NCBI RefSeq assembly: GCF_031755915.1
Contig: NC_083385.1
Location: 12,793,001 to 12,857,000 of the forward strand
Length of the DNA stretch: 64,000 nucleotides
Direction of reading: 5' to 3'
DNA from: Ziziphus jujuba
Lineage: Eukaryota; Streptophyta; Magnoliopsida; Rosales; Rhamnaceae
The position numbers and the translations under genes are program-made. Below the pieces are notes generated by a model. The model was not told the origin of the DNA. It saw only the letters and a list, made by a program, of their open reading frames with translations, and searched no databases. How positions within the stretch are numbered: the stretch's first letter is position 1; every line of letters starts with the position of its first letter. Shown one piece after another: positions 33,714 through 44,767 of the stretch.

Positions 33714-35296
33714 TTGCATAAGGTTTAGTTCCTTAGGCACTGGATTGGCAACAACATGAGTTGGTTGGATCAAGAGAAGGTACGTGTAAGCTGTCGTGGA
33801 CAAGGAGACCCCATGCAAGGTGCAGGAACTACGATTATTCCTCAGCTTAGTCAAACTTCATTTATATATATATATATATATATAAGTATATATAATACTA
33901 TAGGCAGTTCATTGAGGGCTTCTCGGGTGATCGGAAGGGCTTAAGCTACTTTTGCCTTCCCTTCTATTATATTAGTAAAGGGCAAATGAGGGGCATGTGC
34001 AATAGTTTTCTTTCTATCTCTCGCTTGATCGCTTCAATGCCTATAATTTGAGAGATAATAGGAAAGCCTTCACTCGAATTCAAGGATGTGACACAAATAA
34101 TGACTCTCTTCGCTGGAATGTCAACAAGTTAGGCAGCTGTAAGGTTTTTTATATTGGGTGGAAGGCAGGCTGAAAGTCTACCCTAACGAAGTGAAACTAA
34201 GGGCCTGAGAGAGTTCACGATTGAATCTATGGGTGTTAACCCTCGGAGGATGGCTAAGAATGTCCATTAAAAGGCGTGGACCGATGGGTTTTCAAGCACG
34301 AATAGAATGATCTAAAGGGGGTGTGCAACCTAGAAAGATGACCGTATCTCATTAATGAGTGTGGTGTCGAGGTTCAGTTCATTTGGAAAAGAGGTCAGTC
34401 TTAGGGGGGACCATGCAAATGGTTGAATTGATGACTTCGCTTTGACTGAACCTAAAGGAGACTTCGATCATTCAACTTTAGCTTCTGAAGGAATCATGTC
34501 GCTTGGAATTCTAGAAAGTGAATCTTCTCTTTCAAATCCTGGCCTTGGTAGAACTTGTCTTTGATTGGGATTTTGATTGAAAAGATGTTAGGCCAGTTCC
34601 TTATGTGCCTAAGAATCTGAGAAAATCTCGATTGAAGCCAATTCCAGTTTTTCCTACTCAACCTTTTTTATAGAAATAGCACTCGATCAAAGGGGAGCAT
34701 AAGTAAGTTTAGTGGTTGAAACCTCTGTAACCGATCAATGGGAACCTCGAAGCGGATAGGAGTAAACTCATATTAGGCACTGCCGCAACATCCACTGGTA
34801 CAAGGAAGAGGCACGATAGTGAAGATCAATCCATCTTAATTTACAAAAAACATTGCTTTGGCCATGCAACCTAAAAAGATAGAAAGACTACTCACTTGAA
34901 CAAAACTCTTTTAGAGCCTGGTACAAACCACGCCCCCTCGATTCGGCAACAAGAGTTGGTTATGGAATAGTCTTTTGGTCAGCTTTCCCTTCTTGATGAC
35001 TTCTGGCCAATAGGCTTTATAGCGGACCCGCCTTACTGATAGGGAGGATATGAAATAGATAGTTGCACTTGCCTTCACTTAGAAACTCTGTGCCCCTTAA
35101 GGCATGCTCTCGAAACAAGATTCACTCATTCTTGTCTCCAGTGATTAACCTATTCCAGAGCAGTCTGGTGATTAGCCTATCTCGCACTACTCGAAGCCTT
35201 TGTAAACTCATTGTCGGGTTCTATCATAGTGACGGTTGCTGTGAGGAGATCATGGAACTATCGCTCGAAAAGAGGGGTAGAGGATACAAGGTTACA
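33714..35296. other. mitochondrial-type spacer, possible intron remnant
   Basis: No coding gene. The stretch at about 34180-34410 has the look of a plant mitochondrial group II intron or conserved spacer, but I cannot assign it. A TA-repeat lies at about 33862-33885. Confidence 0.35.
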
Positions 35297-35412
35297 CGGT
35301 GGGTAGCGCAGCGCATCTGCTTCGGGTACAGAAGCGACGAGGGGTGCTAACCGGCATCCCAACCCAGCAGTTCTGGGGCGGTCCGGCCATAAGTTTGAAT
35401 CCTACCACCTTT
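35297..35412 (+). pseudogene. trnP: disrupted tRNA-Pro-like sequence
   Basis: The 5' half (GGGTAGCGCAG, GCGCATCTGCTTCGGGTACAGA) resembles the D-arm and anticodon arm of plant tRNA-Pro, but the D-loop is deleted. The anticodon position reads CGG rather than TGG. The T-arm-like GGCCATAAGTTTGAATCCTACC and acceptor end appear only after an extra stretch of about 45 nt (35339-35384). It cannot fold as a normal tRNA. It sits just upstream of ccmFN. Confidence 0.6.
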
Positions 35413-35480
35413 CTTATGGATCATCCTGTGGTTACCAGATGATGGGAATAACAAAGCAAAAATTTTAAAATGAGCACGAA

Positions 35481-37208
35481 ATGTCAATATATGAATTGTT
35501 TCATTATTCGTTATTTCTAGGTCTTTTCGTTGCATTCACTTACAACAAGAAACAACCACCAGCGTTTGGTGCAGCACCTGGATTTTGGTGCATTCTTTTT
35601 TCTTTCCTTGGTCTTTTCTTCTGTCATATTCTTAATGACTTATCCAATTACAAAGTATTAACCGCTAATGCACCTTTCTTTTATCAAATCTCAGAGAAAT
35701 GGTCTAATCATGAGGGTAGTATTTTATCATGGTGTCGGATCCCAAGTTTTTATGGATTCCTTCTTTGTTACCTTGGTCGACCCTAAATCCATAATGTATC
35801 AAAACGAAGAGGCCATAGAGAAAATATTTATTATTCTTTTGTCTCGAACTTCGTGAAGAACTCCATTCTATCTCTCCCTCATTACAAACAAAAAAGTGGG
35901 GCTGTACCCCAGTTGTACACTCCCTCCATTCTACAAACCCTTGTTGATTCTGAACTTCATTCGTGAAAGAACCGGACTTTTGATGGGCCAGCCCTTTTTT
36001 ATGTACCGCTTTACCCTGAGAGGAAAATGAGCTTTACTTCTCTGGGCACTAGGCGCTCCCGTGGTTTGCGAGAAGGAAAAAGGACTCATCCTTTGTTGCA
36101 TCTGGCACGAGATGATAAAGAAAGAGCTTCGTCTATCGATGAATGGCAGATTGATGGAGCTCTTAGCATTGCTTTGTTTTTCTCTTCTTTCCTATCAGCG
36201 AGTTCCGATCCTTTTGTTTGAAATTTTTGTTCATACCGAACCGCTTGCAAAATCAAATCCTGTTCCACAAGATCCTATATCAGCTATACATCCTCCTTGT
36301 ATTTATGCCGGAGATGTCGCTAGTGCTATGGGCTTTGGCTTATGTAGATCCAAAATGATGAATGGGATTGTGACACTCCACTCACCACCAATGCGGAAGG
36401 ATGCCACCTAATAGAATGGACTGCTGCTTCGCTCTGCTGGATGCGTTGGATCCCATATAACAAGCGAGCTTTTTACCCTTAAATTCAAAGATGTGGGTGC
36501 AAAATGCTATCCTGCTTTATTTTTTAATAGCAATAGAAGCCTGCTCATGCTGCTTCGATGGCACTTTTTCACCTTCTCTTCGCTCTGGACAGGAGCGCTA
36601 GTGGACACGAGGAGGGAGCAAGCAAAGCATGTCATTCGTAATGAAAAGAAAGATACCACTACTTTGCCTCTTTGTTGGACCACCGGTGCGTACACAATGG
36701 TCTCCGACCAAGACCAAGAACCAATTCGGATTTGGATCTTGACATGTCGGTGGTTTTTAACTATAGGCATCTTGCCAAGAAGTTGGTGGGCTCATCATGA
36801 GGTCGGGGTGGCTTGTGGTTTCAGGATCCCGTAGAAAATGCTTCTTTTATGCCTCGGGTATTAGCCACAGCTTGTATTCATTCAGTAATTCTACCCTTTC
36901 TGCATTCTTAGACCTTGTTTCTTAATATTGTGACTCTTCCATGTTGTGTCTCAAGAACCTTTTCAATATGGTCTGGATTGCTAGCTCCCGTTCATAGTTT
37001 TGCTACAAATGATACACGAGGAATCTTTTTATGGTGGTTCTTCCTTCTAATGACCGGTATATCTATAATTCTTTTCTCCCAGATGAAGCAGCAGGCATCG
37101 GTCCGTAGAACCTATAAAAAAGATATGGTTGTGGCGTGAAGTAATCTTGTGCACCTACGTCACTTGGCTCACCCGAAACCCCACCCCGTTATGTTATAGA
37201 ACAATTGA
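35481..37208 (+). pseudogene. ccmFN: ccmFN pseudogene (haem lyase subunit of cytochrome c maturation)
   Basis: CcmFN is a multi-pass inner-membrane protein of the mitochondrial haem lyase. The start ATG at 35481 and N-terminus (MSIYELFHYSLFLGLFVAFT) match the family, and the length (about 1.73 kb) is full, so the unsplit form of the gene is represented. Nonsense codons occur after LGRP (35784-35786), within the HS-KNRTF region, after DPFV, and after KDMVVA (a CGA-to-TGA near the C-terminus). Frameshifts lie around 36225, 36410 and 36830. Preserved words include [41 protein letters not shown] and [13 protein letters not shown]. The haem-binding Trp-rich region is out of frame. Only remnants remain, with no functional product. 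Confidence 0.95.
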
Positions 37209-37984
37209 ACTTATTGCTGGGCTGGTTATTATAAGCCAGCAATTGGCTGCCAGATTTTGCCCCACAATTAGAAGAAGATCGCTTCGGGGGTCACTGTGGG
37301 GTGGCTGAGTGTAGAGCAGTCCACCCCTACAGCATTTGATCAGTAGATTATTTAGAACTTCGGAAGATGGTCAAGGTAAGGGTTTGAGTTATCCATTGAA
37401 GTGCAGAATAAGACCTAAATTGGGACAATATTCATATGGATCAATTACTCTTTATGTATTTTATGGAGTCTCCACTCCATGTTGAAAGCTCTTTCAAATA
37501 GCATGAGCGTTGAAAGTATTCAATTAGACTAGAGCGTTATATTCTTTTTTTGACTTCTTTCAAAAGGGAATAAAGAAAAGAAGAGAGGAGGAAAAGAAAA
37601 TGAAGATTCGGCAAGTCATTTTATTGAATGTGAAAAGCTAGTATCGAATCCAGGAGCGGATACCCCAATGAACGGTGTATGGTGGATGTATATTCCTATC
37701 TCGACATCATTCCCTTCTGGTGTAATAGATACTCCCTATTTACCACCTTCATCTTTTAGGATTCCATCATCTGGTGACTGTGACTCTTGCTCCACTCCTG
37801 GCTCCTCTATCATTGGTTCCTCAACTATGGCTGAAGTGGATGGCTTCTCCCCTACTTCACTCCCACCTTCTTCACTAGTAATCTCCACAACCTCAGGAGT
37901 GGCATCTTATGTCTGAGAGATTGCTGCAACAAAGAGGAATTTCTCAGCCAATGGAAATTCAAAGGCAATGTGACAAAATATATC
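37209..37984. other. spacer, no gene recognised
   Basis: No supported gene. The 82-codon frame at 37668-37916 (Ser/Pro-rich) lies antisense to the linker downstream of the mobile-domain fragment and is not recognised. Confidence 0.4.
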
Positions 37985-38535
37985 AAAGAAAGTCAGACTT
38001 ACTCTTTTCCGAGGCCTTTCCCTTCGAGGTCGTAGGCTGACTTGACTCCTTCTTCTCGAGATTCTTCTCGAAAGAGAATCCCTCTAACACTTCAATTACT
38101 GGTTTATGAAAAACCTTAGCCGCATATCCAGACCACCAAGTGTGAAAATCCTTAGTCACTAGGCAAGAAACCTCGAATGGTAACAAACTCAAAAGAGCCA
38201 AAAAGTTCTTCATTAATTTTATTTACTTCCTCAATATCCTCCTTTTGTCTAAATATCCTCCTCAAAAGAAATTTCTTATTGCTCATATACATGATTGTGC
38301 ATGGGACACCAAGAACTAAATCGAACTCTCTCACCACAAAATGAGGTGAATACAATTCAACCCCATAGGTTTTGTTCAATGAATCCATAGATACCTGATA
38401 ATGTAAATCCCTAGCCATTAAGTAGTTGACCGAAAGAGTCAGGAACAATGGATATTCAGGAGTATCACTAGAAGGAGGATGAGAGAAGTCATGTTTAAAC
38501 AGAGGGGACTTCCCAAGTGGACAACCTGCTATCAA
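37985..38535 (-). pseudogene. plant-mobile-domain-like fragment
   Basis: Two overlapping minus-strand frames (38535-38152 and 38213-37983) fit one broken protein. The first reads PLFLTLSVNYLMARDL, then GVELYSPHFVVREFDLVLGVP. The second continues with FHTWWSGYAAKVF and a Lys/Ser-rich tail. The pattern Y-P---VREF-----VP followed later by F--WW--Y resembles the aminotransferase-like plant mobile domain found in transposable-element-linked and host genes. The identification is by motif shape only. A frameshift near 38170 breaks it, and its 5' end abuts a copia gag fragment at about 38640, suggesting that one element inserted next to or into another. Alternative: an unrelated retroelement ORF. Confidence 0.4.
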
Positions 38536-38639
38536 AATGGATGCCTGTCGATGAATTTACCATTTCTCGTCCATCATCTTTTTTGAAATGTAATACCAAA
38601 ATTAGAATCATATAGCCTTTATCTATCCCACTCACCGAC

Positions 38640-38973
38640 CTCGTCTTGTTCTTGTAGTTCCTTGGAACTCCTCTTAAAGCTTTTCCCAAGATTGTCTAGG
38701 AGTTGTACAAGTCATGATTCTAGTGAAGATATCACCCGTCACAGCAGCTTGTATTACTGTGAGAGTTTTGAATGGTCTTGCATTTTCTTCACTATGAAGT
38801 TTGATTTGATTCATTGTAGCACCCGTTCTCAATGGTTCTACTTCATAATCAAATTCAACAAGCTCCCAAAGGTCATAAACTTGAAGATAGGCTCTCATTT
38901 TGATTGCCCAAACAGGATAGTTTTGGCCATCAAAGATAAGAGGTGAAGGTGGTGAAAAGTATGAGGATGCCAT
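38640..38973 (-). pseudogene. copia Gag N-terminal fragment
   Basis: The minus frame from 38973 reads MASSYFSPPSPLIFDGQNYP, then VWAIKMRAYLQVYDLWELV, and later VTGDIFTRIMTCTTPRQSWEKL. This is the DUF4219 plus UBN2-type Gag of plant copia elements. A frameshift at about 38680 follows, with KEEFQGTTRTR continuing in another frame before similarity ends near 38640. Confidence 0.85.
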
Positions 38974-39036
38974 TTGAAAACGGTTTATGTTTTGTGTAAT
39001 GCCAATCGGTTTTGAAGAAGGATTTATAAAAACAAA

Positions 39037-39048
39037 GCTCTGATACCA
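39037..39048 (-). other. primer-binding site, truncated copia
   Basis: GCTCTGATACCA on the plus strand (TGGTATCAGAGC on the element strand), three bases from the LTR end. Confidence 0.88.
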
Positions 39049-39051
39049 ATT

Positions 39052-39774
39052 TGAAAGGATTAGGGCAAGGTTAAGCTAAAGATAACAAGGTTTTATGATT
39101 GGAAAATTGATTTGGAATTTGGTTGTACTCGGCTTTGCTTTGATTAAGCTGCTAGAAAATTTTCCAGTTTTGGTCGGTTTGTGTTTCTCTTGGTTTCAAA
39201 ATGGAAACTAAAGTATTTTCTCCAAAATTCATCTTAATATTCATTTAGATCTAATACATATTTATAGTATACAAAATAGGTGTGAAAGCACACCATTGCT
39301 GGTTCTAAACACCAATACAAAACAAGTCCTTCATGATGAAGCAAAAACACATGTGTAAAGTAACTTTGCCACATGCAACATGGTTTTTTGACAAGTGTTG
39401 CCGCCTCCTTAGTTACTTCATGTTGAAGTAGTCCTCATGCATGATGACACATGTCCTTCCATGCATTGGATGAGAGAGAGGCCGAATGGTTTGGTTCCAT
39501 GTCACCAAGTAGCTTCCATGTCCCCATCTTAGTCATCAAGTTGCTTTCCATGTCATCAAGGTGCTTCATGTCCCTAAGCTTCCTAATTCTCTAGTTTAGC
39601 TAATACATATTAACTAACACATTTTGGTGTCTTTGTTCACCAACTTAACAAGCTTAGAAAACATCACAAAAGGACTTACTTAACTACAAAACCGAAATAC
39701 AAACCAAACAAGGAAGTTGCTTCTCCTCCAAGGCATTAGGCTTGGTCTCGGGTTTGGTTTGTTTATGGCTAACA
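39052..39774 (-). repeat. 5' LTR of truncated copia element
   Basis: 723 bp on the minus strand, starting TGTTAGCCATAAAC at 39774 and ending CCTTTCA at 39052. The outer end is set by the TG dinucleotide and is less certain than the inner end, which is fixed by the primer-binding site. Confidence 0.72.
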
Positions 39775-41925
39775 ATTGCCATGATTCTCTAATAGTGTAA
39801 ATAGGGCTCTATAGGCCCCATTGCCTTGTTGTTGTGTAGTTTTTCTTTTTGAATGTTGGAGCTGAGCTGATTGGAGCTTGGGATTTCCTTAAGCGAGTTC
39901 AAGGAAGTGACGTGAAGGTAGCCTTAGGTAAGGAGCTGACCAGATAAACGGGTCTCCACGTCTTTTTTTTTGGTAGTGGGGGATCACTCTGGGCTAAGAT
40001 AGTCTGTTAAGTGCTAGCATAGTAGGAAAGCAAATAGCAATGAACCTTATCTACAGTATTAGTTCCCTCCTACCAAAAAAAGAAATACTAAAGCTCTCTA
40101 TGCGAGGAAAAGGGTACAGATAGGCGAATTGATGCATCTGAGCAGGCAGGGAATACTTAGTGCTTGGAATATGAATGTTATGAGGCTTGGGCGAGAGAGC
40201 AAGTCTATGAGGCCTAGATATTGTATCATGTGAAAGCAGCGCTAAAAGAACAATAAGAGTTGTAAACAAGTGAGATAGGCACAAAAGGGGGGCATTCTGG
40301 GGATGTCTTTCATCAGCCAGCACCTTCAACAGCCAGTGGGACAGATGCCGACACAAATTCGATTCCAGATTCAAGATACGGTACACGATCGATGACCACC
40401 AAGGCGGGATGAAGCAAGCAGCAAGGGATTGGCTGAATAGAATAGATGCGACCCGGAATAGGATATTGAATGGAAAGAACGAAAGCAACATACGTACTGG
40501 ATTGACCAGCATGTGCCAACTACTCTACTTCCCTATTTCTTGCTTTTTCACCTCCCCTAATTGGTGCACTCTTTCCCCTAATTCACCGATAGAGAAGAAA
40601 GAGATAAGCAATGACCGAACTAGACCAATGAAAGTGGACGAAGGTTTTTTTTTCATTAACCAAGCGTGCCCATTATAGCACCTCTATTACAAAAGTGAAA
40701 GCGACGTGCCCTCTTGACCAACCGAAAAGCATCCTTATAAAAGAATGAATGGGAAGTAGGCCCGGTCTATATTGCTAGAGTTATCTTTACTTCACCCCCT
40801 CTATTCTTATATTTGAATTCCATCTCTAAGCTTCCCCTTTAGTACCTGCTGAGACTTATTTCCTCTCGACTATAGTTGAATGGAAGTTTTATTTCCTAAG
40901 TCTCAAATAATGTCTTTTATTGAGTCCCCATAGTGCATTCCCTAACATAGTTTGTAGAGTAATTTCTCAATAAGAAGGATTGCAATATATATAAAAGACT
41001 TCCAGATTGAAAGATCTTTTGACCGCATGTATGATCCGGTTCTACATCTTAGCGCTGAACTAATGAATAAAGATTGAGCTTCACTTCGCAAGTCGAGAAT
41101 AGCCTCATTTATTAAAAAGTGCTACCGTTGACAAGAGATGAGCTAAAGAGGTGGCTGGGCAGTTGACCAGACCTTACCACATACAGACAGCAAGCAAGAG
41201 TTGTGCCGGCTTATCCTTCAAATGAAGTTCTTGTCACCCTAAATGCTACTACCTCTTTGCTAATGTAGGAATGCTTGATCGAGAAAAGAAAGCAAAGAAG
41301 TAGCAGGATACGGAATATGAATGGGCTGGGGGTAGAGCCAATAACTAATTAAAGAGTTACAGACTACAGTATAAAGCCATCAATCATGCTCTTGCTAGTG
41401 GCATAGATTGTATATACTCTCACCGATTAAGGAAAATTCTATGCTCCATGAAAAAACATAGGGGAGGGGGTCATCCCTAGACCTAAGGAAGGCAAAATGA
41501 AAAGTGCCCCTGTGACTCTAGTTCAAGTGAAAGCGATGAAAGAGTATAGTTATGCTCCATTTTTTTGGGTAAAGGTTATACGATGAAGAGCCTGTCATGG
41601 CGACCTTATTAAAGAGAACATTCAGTAAATAAAAGCCTATGGTTATCTTTCCTTAGTTGCCGAATCTAATGGAGGTTTCAATCTGATGCTGTAATTTGAA
41701 AGTAAAAGGAGGCCTCGACGGAGATGATGGATGGGAACTCTTACTCTGACTATAGTTGTGATCTCTAAGTAGGATTTTCAGTCATCTATCCCTTTTCTTT
41801 CCCTAGTAAGTGAAGAACAAGTGGATGTTTTGAACGAGTGTTAAGCGAGTGAAGTGCCCTATAAGCTATAAGGGCGAGCTATATGTATAAATTCTATGAG
41901 CAGCGATTGAACTAAATGCTCCAAG
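39775..41925. other. mitochondrial-type spacer, no gene recognised
   Basis: About 2.1 kb. The longest frame is a minus-strand 153-codon ORF (40051-40512) without recognisable motifs. No rRNA, tRNA or intron signature is seen. Confidence 0.45.
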
Positions 41926-42003
41926 TGCATCCAGTAGGAATTGTACCTACGAATTTGCCCGGTTGGTATAGGTTGGGCACCTTAACCATTCAGCCATGGA
42001 TGT
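41926..42003 (-). pseudogene. trnI: plastid-type tRNA-Ile(CAU)-like element overlapping the end of ccmC
   Basis: The minus strand reads ACATCCATGGCTGAATGGTTAA at the 5' side and AATTCGTAGG...TTCCTACTGGATGC at the 3' side, as in plastid trnI-CAU. The anticodon arm is altered and enlarged, so the CAU anticodon cannot be placed. The first 14 bases are also the last codons and stop of ccmC. Tail tRNA-like elements that help define transcript 3' ends are known in plant mitochondria. Here it is a decayed copy. Confidence 0.65.
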
Positions 42004-42741
42004 AAAGATACTCCGCTAGTGAACTAGGTTTTGGTATTCCTTCTCAAGCTTCTATTTCTTCCGTTAAAGGAGATTCGGGAAAAGATGGAATAGGAAGATG
42101 TGTTTCCAGAACAAACAAGACACAGGTTGAGAAAGGGGAGTTAGCAAAGTTAGACAAGATTGGAATGGGCATAGGAACATGTATTCATGTACCAGATCGG
42201 CTAATGCGCCCAGGTTAATGCAATGTATTCCACCAATTGACTGAATACTTTATTATTGGTATATCGATCAGTCCAGCACGAATTGAAATAGAAGCTAGTT
42301 CGACAGGAAGCTTTTGAAAATGCAGTGCACCCCGGTAAATAAGGAACAAGATTAATACAGAGGTTAAACAAGCATCTCACACCTAAAAGGTGCCCCACAT
42401 AGGTCTTCCCCGAAACCCCCCAGTAACTAAGGTAAACAACGTAAAAAAAAGCACCCATTTCTGTACCAGTTCTGGAAGAGAGAAGAAAAAGGGGATGTTT
42501 TTAATAGGAAAAAGAAATTGTTTATAGCTGTAGTGATATAAACAAGAATACTCATCCGAGCCGCAAGAACATGTACATACAGAATACGAGAATTTCCACC
42601 TTGTTGAAGATCTAGTGGTGCTACCCGAAGACTTAAATGAATAGCCATCACTGTTAAGAATAACTGAGATCCAATGAGAATTTGCATGTAGCTTCTGGTC
42701 TTTGACATAAAAAAAGAAGGCTATAATAACGAAATGGACAT
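41990..42741 (-). pseudogene. ccmC: ccmC pseudogene (haem handling in cytochrome c maturation)
   Basis: CcmC is a six-helix membrane protein that loads haem onto CcmE. Start ATG at 42741; codon 7 is TAG where Gln is expected. Then follow SKTRSYMQILIGS, IHLSLRVAPLDLQQGGNS and ILYVHVLAARMSILVYI, i.e. the first helices. A frameshift near 42500 moves the next part (GAFF, then GGFRG-like words) into another frame. The region around 42200-42460 still encodes the family's middle. The C-terminus contains a CGA-to-TGA stop near 42045 and ends IHG with the normal TGA at 41992-41990. Total length 752 bp is close to full. Its 3' end overlaps the tRNA-like element. Not functional. Confidence 0.93.
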
Positions 42742-42889
42742 GTGAGAATTTGATCCTAGCTGGTGGAACAAAAAAGACATGGATTTATATTCAATACGCA
42801 ATCAAAGGATTTCCCCCAATGAAGAATTACCCTTGCTTTGTTTTTGATCCCCTCATGCATGGCACTCCTTGCTCGCGGAGCAGCATATC

Positions 42890-44500
42890 AAAAAAAGAAA
42901 GGTTTTGGAAGAAAAAAAAGTAGATTCCTTTTTGTGACCAAGAGCCCATCCTTGATCCAAGCCGAGTTTTGCATTCCTTAGCTTGGTGCAAAAGGCTTCT
43001 CGCGGGTCCTTTTTCAAGCCCATCTCAAATACGATGTGGTAGGGTACTCGTGACCTTGCTGGTGGCTGCCACTGCCTCACACTTAAATGCCACCACCTCT
43101 ATCTTCCTAGTTAAGGCATCCGCAACCTGGGTTGTCTGTCCAAGCTTATACACTAGCACCATATCAATCAAACTTGGCAAGTTTGTCTTGCTTGCCATCG
43201 TCCCTGTTTTGGCATGAGTTTTTTCTGGGTCAGCAAGTCACTCGTCACCATATTATCCGTCTTGACTACAAATCGTGACCCGCCTCCACTCAAGTAGTGC
43301 ACTATTGCTGTCATCTCTTTCTCTTGGACCATGCCTTTCGGTCTCATTGAGCTTTCGGCTCTCATATGCTACTGGGTTACCTTATTATACTAGCACACTG
43401 CATATGGCATAGTCTGATGCATCCGTGTGTACTTCAAATGGCTTAGTGTGATCTGGCAACTGCAATATGGGGTCATCAATCATTGCCTGCTTTAGGTCCT
43501 CAAAAGCTCTTTGACATTATTCCAATCAGTACAGTGCCATGATCGATCCATACATCCTTCTTTAGGAAATTTTTGAGTTGAACAGCCCTCTTTGAGTAAC
43601 TTAGGATGAATCTTCAGTAATAGTTCACGAGCCCTAAAAAAGCTTTTAGCTCGCTCACCTTGGTAGGTGCTTACCACTCCTCGATGGCTCTAATGCCCAT
43701 CCAATGCCCCGATCTCTGTCTATCCAAAGGAGCATTTCTCTTTCTTTACATAGAGGTGATTCTTCCTTAATACCTTTAAAACAGTCCAAAGGTGGCTAAC
43801 ATGGTCATTTAACGGATAGTTATAGTCCACGATCAAAGTATACCACTAGTCATCTAAGTACGGGTGGAATAACTCATTGTGGAGGGTGCAGAATGTGGCA
43901 GGGGCATTGGTGAGTCCAAAAGGCATAACCAAGTCAAACACCCTTTCATTAGTAAGGTTGCTTGCTTGTCACATAGGTCATCTTTGGCTTGTCTCCATCC
44001 AGCAAAACGCACTTGGTAGTAGCCCAACCGTAGATCCAACTTCGAGAAGTATCTCATGCTTATTGATTAGGGCGAAGAAGTGTACAATCAAAGTGGATAC
44101 TTATTCTTGATGGTTAGGTTACCTTGTTGAGTGCCCGATAATCAATGCACAAGGTTACTGTTTCTTCTGGAATAAATAAAACAAACAAAGGCTCCCCCTA
44201 GTAAGATAGGGAAAAACAGCCTTGGAGGCTAGAATATAAATAAGCCTCAATGAGTTCCTGAAATTGATTCCTGAGCTCAACCAAACCCCTTAACTAATAG
44301 ATGATAGTTGGGGGGCCATCTGCAAAACCCAGCCCCAGTCTAAGTAAAAAGGGGTTTGGCTCCAGGCTCCAACTCGATCTTGTGGTAGACTGCCCCTCCT
44401 ATGGGGCACTTGGCAACTCACTCGTGGGGCATGATATCCCAAAATTCCTCAAGTACTTGCAGTACTTCCTGAGAAAGAAGTCATCTTGGTATTGGATCCG
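42890..44500 (-). pseudogene. Ty3/gypsy pol remnant (RT, RNase H, start of integrase)
   Basis: On the minus strand, similarity starts near 44490 (VLEEFWDIMPHE-like), then KIELEPGAKPLFT, CIDYRALNKVT (about 44150-44110) and FSKLDLRLGYYQVRFA (about 44050-43990). Next come RNase H words (RKLN/KEMTAIVHYL and SRFVVKTDN near 43330-43220, then VADALTRK near 43115) and a stretch like the integrase N-terminal linker ending near 42890. Many stops and frameshifts break it, and no LTRs are attached. It lies between ccmC and atp4 remnants, so it was a mitochondrial spacer insertion or came in after transfer. Confidence 0.8.
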
Positions 44501-44524
44501 CTCTTCTATTAGCATGAACATGAA

Positions 44525-44767
44525 TTAGATTCTATTTGTCTTCTTTATTCTTAAGGAACCCCCCACCCAAACCATTCTTAAGACCACCAAGCCCTCTTGA
44601 ACGAGTTCTACTATAGAAGCTTTCAACGTACATCCAGGGACAAATCTTTCACTCACTGAGAAGTGAAACCTTGTGACTATATCATCCTGAAGATGGATAC
44701 GATGAGACGAAATGGCATTTGGAAGTGTTACTGACTTACCATTCAGGTTTCGGCATAACAAAGCTTG
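44525..44767 (-). pseudogene. atp4: atp4 pseudogene, 3' part
   Basis: Carries the C-terminal part of the mitochondrial ATP synthase b subunit (also called orf25): ALLCRNLNGKSVTLPNA, then LQDDIVTRFHFSVSERF, GCTLKASIVELV and LRMVWVGGSL, ending near 44525. It is separated from its 5' part (50988-51343) by a 6.2-kb copia element. The five bases GCTTG at 44763-44767 are repeated at 50988-50992, so this is one gene split by insertion. Confidence 0.95.

Larger units (their letters stand above)
38640..39774 (-). mobile_element. truncated copia-type element (5' LTR plus gag start)
   Basis: Minus-strand 5' LTR (39052-39774), primer-binding site (39037-39048) and the first part of gag (38973 to about 38640). 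The rest of the element and its second LTR are absent. It is a different copia family from the element at 44768: the LTR is 723 bp and Gag differs, although both start with the same MAS...NY-VW-IKM arrangement. Confidence 0.8.

Noticed and set aside
34180..34410. A specific mitochondrial intron
   Set aside because: The sequence has the feel of conserved mitochondrial intron or spacer, but no domain V or exon border could be found to name it.
40051..40512. 153-codon minus-strand ORF
   Set aside because: No motif, no neighbouring signals, and it lies in a spacer-like region. Not enough to call a gene.
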